This document shows positions 60,761 through 64,000 of a stretch of DNA of 64,000 nt, piece by piece. The stretch is from an uncultured Lachnospiraceae bacterium (GTDB lineage Bacteria > Bacillota > Clostridia > Lachnospirales > Lachnospiraceae). The notes under the pieces are model-generated. The model did no database searches. It was not told where the DNA came from and saw only the letters and a list, made by a program, of their open reading frames with translations. Numbering within the stretch: the first letter of the stretch is position 1; each line of letters opens with the position of its first letter. A program made the position numbers and the translations under genes. The DNA is taken from positions 1-64,000 of the forward strand of contig CAMXQE010000021.1 of assembly GCA_947246015.1 (NCBI GenBank), written 5' to 3'.

Positions 60761-61690
60761 TTATTCCTTCACCAGCGGGTAATTCAGCATCGGCTCTTCA
60801 TCGATGAAATTAATCTCATCATTCAAATATACCTGATAATTATTCCATGTCCTTTCCAGTTCCTCCAGATTTTGCTTCACTTCTTCCGGACGTTTCAGAC
60901 AAAGCGCCACCACCAGCGCATTAATCAGGCTCAAAGGAGCTACCAGCGAATCGACAATGGATACCATGTCACTCCTGGCAAACAGGTTACAGGAAGAATA
61001 CAGATTCATAGGGGAATGAACGCTGTCTGTAATGGCAATGACTTTCGCATTCCTGTCATTGGCAAACTCCATCGCTTTCAGGGTGCGCATGGAATACCTC
61101 GGAAAACTGATTCCAACCACGGCATCCCTCTCATTAATCCGTATCATCTGCTCAAACATTTCGCTTACGCTGGTCGTCTTTAACAGCACCACATTTCCGC
61201 GAACCATATTTAAGTAGAACTGAAGAAAATCCGCCAGCGGCTCACAGCTCCGGATTCCTACTACATATACCGTTTCCGCCTCCAAAATGATATCCACTGC
61301 CATTTCAAAAGAAGTGCCGTCCAAATGGTCTATGGTATCCTGTATTTTCTCAATATCCGACTGCAGGACAGAGGTCAGTATCTCCGACTGGGTGCTCCTT
61401 CCATACTTTACGCCAATCTTCTGCACCGAGTTCAGCTTGTCCTTTACCCATTCTTCCAAAGCCGCCTGAAATTCCGGATATCCGTCGTACCCGATACCGG
61501 AAGCAAAACGTACGACCGTTGATTCGCTGACTCCTACCGTCTCTCCCAGCTTCGCCGCCGTCATAAAGACCGCCTGCTCATAGTAATCAGTGATATATGC
61601 CGCAATTACTTTATGGCTCTTGCTCATTTTCGCATATTTTTCCGAAATCCTTGATATAATATCGCTGCCCGCCTTATCGTTCTTCTCCAT
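60761..61690 (-). CDS. MurR/RpiR-family transcriptional regulator
   Basis: The 309-aa protein has an N-terminal RpiR HTH (KYAKMSKSHKVIAAYITDYY, AKLGETVGVSESTVVRFASG) and a C-terminal SIS sugar-phosphate-binding domain (AETVYVVGIRSCEPLADFLQ, VGISFPRYSMRTLKAMEFAN, KVIAITDSVHSPMN). It senses a phosphosugar and controls a sugar-use operon; its target is not evident in the neighbourhood. It is followed by the HI0933-like gene after about 100 bp with a repeat, and may be a separate unit. Confidence 0.9.
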   Translation of the reverse strand: MEKNDKAGSDIISRISEKYAKMSKSHKVIAAYITDYYEQAVFMTAAKLGETVGVSESTVVRFASGIGYDGYPEFQAALEEWVKDKLNSVQKIGVKYGRSTQSEILTSVLQSDIEKIQDTIDHLDGTSFEMAVDIILEAETVYVVGIRSCEPLADFLQFYLNMVRGNVVLLKTTSVSEMFEQMIRINERDAVVGISFPRYSMRTLKAMEFANDRNAKVIAITDSVHSPMNLYSSCNLFARSDMVSIVDSLVAPLSLINALVVALCLKRPEEVKQNLEELERTWNNYQVYLNDEINFIDEEPMLNYPLVKE

Positions 61691-61843
61691 TCTGTACTTA
61701 ATCCTTTTCTTCTCCCATTATCGCCGGACTTTTCAGCTTCCGGCAATCCTGTACCGGATTTCTCCGCTGTACATCAATCCATCGCATGGATATTATTGTA
61801 ACACAGGATTTTGAAAATGAAAAGAGGATGAAAGGACCGCACC

Positions 61844-61878
61844 TGCTGACACACTTCCTTTGGATGCCCCTGTGCATA
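61844..61878. repeat. Terminator-associated structured repeat, family B (copy 5, truncated)
   Basis: GCTGACACACTTCCTTT, then GGATGCCCCTGTGCATAAAAAA into the oadA terminator. The 5' arm of the outer stem is missing. Same orientation as the other copies. Confidence 0.65.
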
Positions 61879-61906
61879 AAAAAGGGACTGATAACAGTCC
61901 CTTTTG
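61878..61906 (-). terminator. Intrinsic terminator of oadA
   Basis: AAGGGACTG-ataa-CAGTCCCTT with flanking A and T runs, 25 bp after the oadA stop on the minus strand. Confidence 0.85.
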
Positions 61907-61930
61907 TTTACCGCGAAAATTATTTTCTGC

Positions 61931-63358
61931 TTACACCGGATAAGCTCCGTTTTTCGTATCCGCCTGTGTCATATCCACTTTCTGCTGCTGAGCCTGACGG
62001 TATTTGAAGAAATCAGTAGCAACCTGAGGGAACAGTGCATAGGACAGTACATCTTCATCCTGCTGTTTCCATTCCTTCATCTCGGATTCCAGTTTATCCA
62101 GCTCGTTTTCAATTAAGTCCGCCGGACGGCAGGTAATTCTCTTTTCGCCCGGAATAACCTTGTCGATAATTTCCTGATTCATCGGCTTAACGGTCTGGCC
62201 ATATTCGCCGCGCAGTACCGCTTTCGTCTCCTTGGTAGCCATCTTGTAACGCTCGCCCATCAATACGTTGAATACCGCCTGCGTACCTACAATCTGGGAA
62301 GACGGTGTAACTAACGGAGGTTCGCCCAAATCTTTACGCACTGCCGGGATTTCCCTAAGCACATCGTAATATTTGTCTTCCGCGTTCTGCTCTTTCAACT
62401 GGCTTACCATGTTGGAAAGCATACCGCCCGGCACCTGATATAACAGTGTCTTGATATCTACGCCCATAACCTTCGGATTCAGAAGACCGCTGGCAAGGCA
62501 TTCATCCCTGTAAGGTCTGAAGTAATCTGCTATTTCAGCAAGAACATTCTGGTCATAACCTGTATCATAAGGTGTACCCTTGAATGTCTCCACCATAACT
62601 TCCGTTGCCGGCTGGGAAGTACCCATAGCAAACGGAGAAATCGCACAGTCAATTACATCCACACCTGCTTCTACCGCTTTCATATAAGTCATGCTCGCTA
62701 CACCGGATGTATAGTGCGTATGCAGCTGAATCGGAAGTTTGGTTGCACCCTTCATGGCGGAAATCATCTCCGTAGCCTTATAAGGCACAAGCAGACCCGC
62801 CATATCCTTGATACAGATGGAATCCGCACCCATTTCCTCAATCTTCTTCGCCATATCTACCCAGTAATCCAAAGTATAAGCATCACCCAGCGTATAAGAC
62901 AAGGCTACCTGCGCATGTCCTCTTCCCTCTCTCTTCTTCACCGTATTCGTTGCATCAACTGCCTCCTGCAAGTTCCTCAAATCGTTCAGACAGTCAAAGA
63001 TACGGATGATATCGATACCGTTGGCAATGGATTTCTCTACGAAATAATCTACCACGTCATCCGCATAAGGACGGTAACCTAAGATATTCTGTCCCCTGAA
63101 AAGCATCTGGAGTTTCGTATTCTTGAAACCATCCCTTAATTTTCTCAGCCTTTCCCACGGGTCTTCCTTTAAGAAACGGAGAGAAGCATCAAATGTAGCG
63201 CCGCCCCAGCACTCTACCGCGTGATAACCAACTTTATCCATTTTATCAATAATCGGGAGCATCATTTCAGTAGGCATTCTTGTTGCAATCAAAGACTGAT
63301 GTGCATCACGAAGAACGGTTTCCATAATCCCGATTGGTTTTTTCACCTGTTCTGACAT
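61931..63358 (-). CDS. oadA: Oxaloacetate decarboxylase alpha subunit / pyruvate carboxylase subunit B-type carboxyltransferase
   Basis: The 475-aa carboxyltransferase has ETVLRDAHQSLIATRMPTEM, the ECWGGATFDASLRFLKEDPW motif, SICIKDMAGLLVPYKA and LHTHYTSGVASMTYMKAVEA, which hold the metal and substrate residues. It moves the carboxyl group from oxaloacetate to biotin in the sodium-pumping decarboxylase. The biotin carrier domain is absent, so a separate carrier subunit is needed. The ATG at 63358 follows AGGAGG; the longer frame to 63451 is repeat DNA. The beta subunit gene lies upstream on the same strand. Confidence 0.92.
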   Translation of the reverse strand: MSEQVKKPIGIMETVLRDAHQSLIATRMPTEMMLPIIDKMDKVGYHAVECWGGATFDASLRFLKEDPWERLRKLRDGFKNTKLQMLFRGQNILGYRPYADDVVDYFVEKSIANGIDIIRIFDCLNDLRNLQEAVDATNTVKKREGRGHAQVALSYTLGDAYTLDYWVDMAKKIEEMGADSICIKDMAGLLVPYKATEMISAMKGATKLPIQLHTHYTSGVASMTYMKAVEAGVDVIDCAISPFAMGTSQPATEVMVETFKGTPYDTGYDQNVLAEIADYFRPYRDECLASGLLNPKVMGVDIKTLLYQVPGGMLSNMVSQLKEQNAEDKYYDVLREIPAVRKDLGEPPLVTPSSQIVGTQAVFNVLMGERYKMATKETKAVLRGEYGQTVKPMNQEIIDKVIPGEKRITCRPADLIENELDKLESEMKEWKQQDEDVLSYALFPQVATDFFKYRQAQQQKVDMTQADTKNGAYPV

Positions 63359-63372
63359 TTTATATCCTCCTA

Positions 63373-63716
63373 TTCCAGTTCCGTAACCGCCCCTTCCAGT
63401 ACCCTCTTTCCGCAGATGCATTTCTGTCTGCGAACGCAGCCTGAAATTCATCTGGGCACTGTACGGAGCGGTTACTGTTTTTTTCTTTTTCCAGTTCCGT
63501 AACCGCCCCTTCCAGTACCTTCTTTCCGCAGATGAATTTCCGTCTGCTGGCGCAGCCTGAAATTCATCCGGGCACTGTACGGGGCGGCTACTGTTTTTTT
63601 CTTTTTCCAGTTCCGTAACCGCCCCTTCCGGTACCTTCTTTCCGCAGATGAATTTCCGTCTACGGACGCAGCCTGAAATTCATCCAAGCACTGTGCGGGC
63701 TGTTACTGTTTTTATG
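63373..63716 (-). repeat. Three tandem copies of a 116-118-bp palindromic repeat (family C) between oadB and oadA
   Basis: Copies start at 63373, 63489 and 63607. Each opens CCAGTTCCGTAACCGCCCC and ends near GGCTACTG/GGTTACTG, so its ends are imperfect inverted repeats. Inside is the hairpin GATGAATTTC ... GAAATTCATC (GATGCATTTC in copy 1, not fully matched in copy 3). Single related copies occur at 13117 and 60676. The array fills the whole oadB-oadA gap. Confidence 0.9.
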
Positions 63717-63719
63717 TTT

Positions 63720-64000
63720 TTAAAATACTCCGAATACCGCCATGAAAGTACCGGCTGCTACGGCAGTTCCGATAACTCCGGCTACGTTGGGTCCCATTGC
63801 GTGCATGAGCAGGAAGTTCGTCGGATCTGCCTCCGCTCCGACTTTCTGCGATACTCTGGCTGCCATGGGAACTGCAGATACACCTGCCGAACCGATTAAC
63901 GGATTTACTTTGCCATGGGTTATAATACACATCAGCTTTCCGAACAATACACCGGCTGCCGTACCGAATGCAAATGCAATCAGACCGAGTACAACGATTT
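63720..64000 (-). CDS. oadB: Sodium-pumping decarboxylase beta subunit, 3' end (partial)
   Basis: The frame is open to the window edge, and about 93 residues are visible. They show a membrane helix ([18 protein letters not shown]), then [40 protein letters not shown] and [20 protein letters not shown]. These are the conserved C-terminal blocks of OadB/GcdB/MmdB, the integral membrane subunit that exports Na+ during biotin decarboxylation. The gene begins outside the window. It is followed by the tandem repeat array and oadA on the same strand. Confidence 0.93.
   Translation of the reverse strand, partial: IVVLGLIAFAFGTAAGVLFGKLMCIITHGKVNPLIGSAGVSAVPMAARVSQKVGAEADPTNFLLMHAMGPNVAGVIGTAVAAGTFMAVFGVF

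Noticed and set aside
63359-63687. N-terminal extension of oadA and a 71-codon ORF upstream
   Set aside because: Both are readings of the tandem palindromic repeat; oadA has an AGGAGG-supported start at 63358.
1-64000. CRISPR array, tRNA or rRNA genes
   Set aside because: No regularly spaced identical repeats with unique spacers, no T-loop/cloverleaf pattern and no rRNA-like stretch was noticed; the tandem array at 63373 has no spacers.

Overview
The window looks like a chromosomal segment of an endospore-forming Lachnospiraceae bacterium (Clostridia). The evidence is the housekeeping gene order (yicC-remA-gmk-rpoZ; HI0933-like flavoprotein-cmk-ispH-S1), CotF-type spore coat proteins, a DUF5717 giant protein, expanded DUF1703/DUF4143 ATPase families, a CIRCE-controlled htpG and a sodium-pump decarboxylase (oadA/oadB). 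Most genes lie on the minus strand, and moderate-GC genes are separated by many short palindromic repeats. No rRNA, tRNA or CRISPR was seen.

Layout. 1-4.4 kb: yicC-remA-gmk-rpoZ operon and divergent rqcH. 4.4-6.3 kb: an AT-richer three-gene operon led by a RelA/SpoT-fold alarmone synthetase, with a possible leader peptide. 6.4-8.9 kb: spore coat proteins, mntP, CBS protein, DJ-1/PfpI protein. 9.1-14.4 kb: a GntR-ABC exporter operon behind a 30-bp-arm palindrome, then an ECF sigma/membrane protein/ABC cassette. 14.7-16.8 kb: CYTH protein, HigBA toxin-antitoxin, coiled-coil protein. 17.1-23.1 kb: alpha-glucan uptake and use (binding lipoprotein, two permeases, malQ, LacI regulator) behind an array of 6-bp-phased operator-like octamers. 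23.4-24.8 kb: DUF4143 ATPase with an apparent ATT start. 25.0-30.4 kb: purine operon purC-purF-purB plus a PurF paralogue lacking the catalytic cysteine. 30.4-36.5 kb: DUF5717 protein, then a second GntR-ABC operon. 36.6-43.2 kb: a SpoIID-like/peptidoglycan-binding gene split by about 5.3 kb carrying a serine recombinase. 43.2-48.3 kb: htpG, a PpiC lipoprotein, a flavoprotein. 48.6-49.0 kb: a convergent RNA pair built like an Fst/par type I toxin-antitoxin locus. 49.1-55.7 kb: sbcC-sbcD, a second DUF1703 ATPase, a PHP protein. 55.8-60.7 kb: cheR, S1 protein, ispH, cmk, HI0933-like flavoprotein. 60.8-64 kb: RpiR regulator, oadA and the 3' end of oadB.

Strongest observations. (1) The SpoIID-like gene can be rejoined exactly in frame at a shared GGTA core by removing 5,292 bp that contain a serine recombinase, a DUF1703 ATPase and a secreted repeat protein: a candidate skin-like excisable element. 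(2) The 48.6-48.9 kb locus has two convergent sigma-A promoters, shared 5' direct repeats, a bidirectional terminator and a 41-residue membrane peptide. (3) Several structured repeat families recur in fixed positions: one next to terminators with compensatory stem changes, others directly upstream of ribosome binding sites. All functional statements are sequence-based inferences; no database search was possible.
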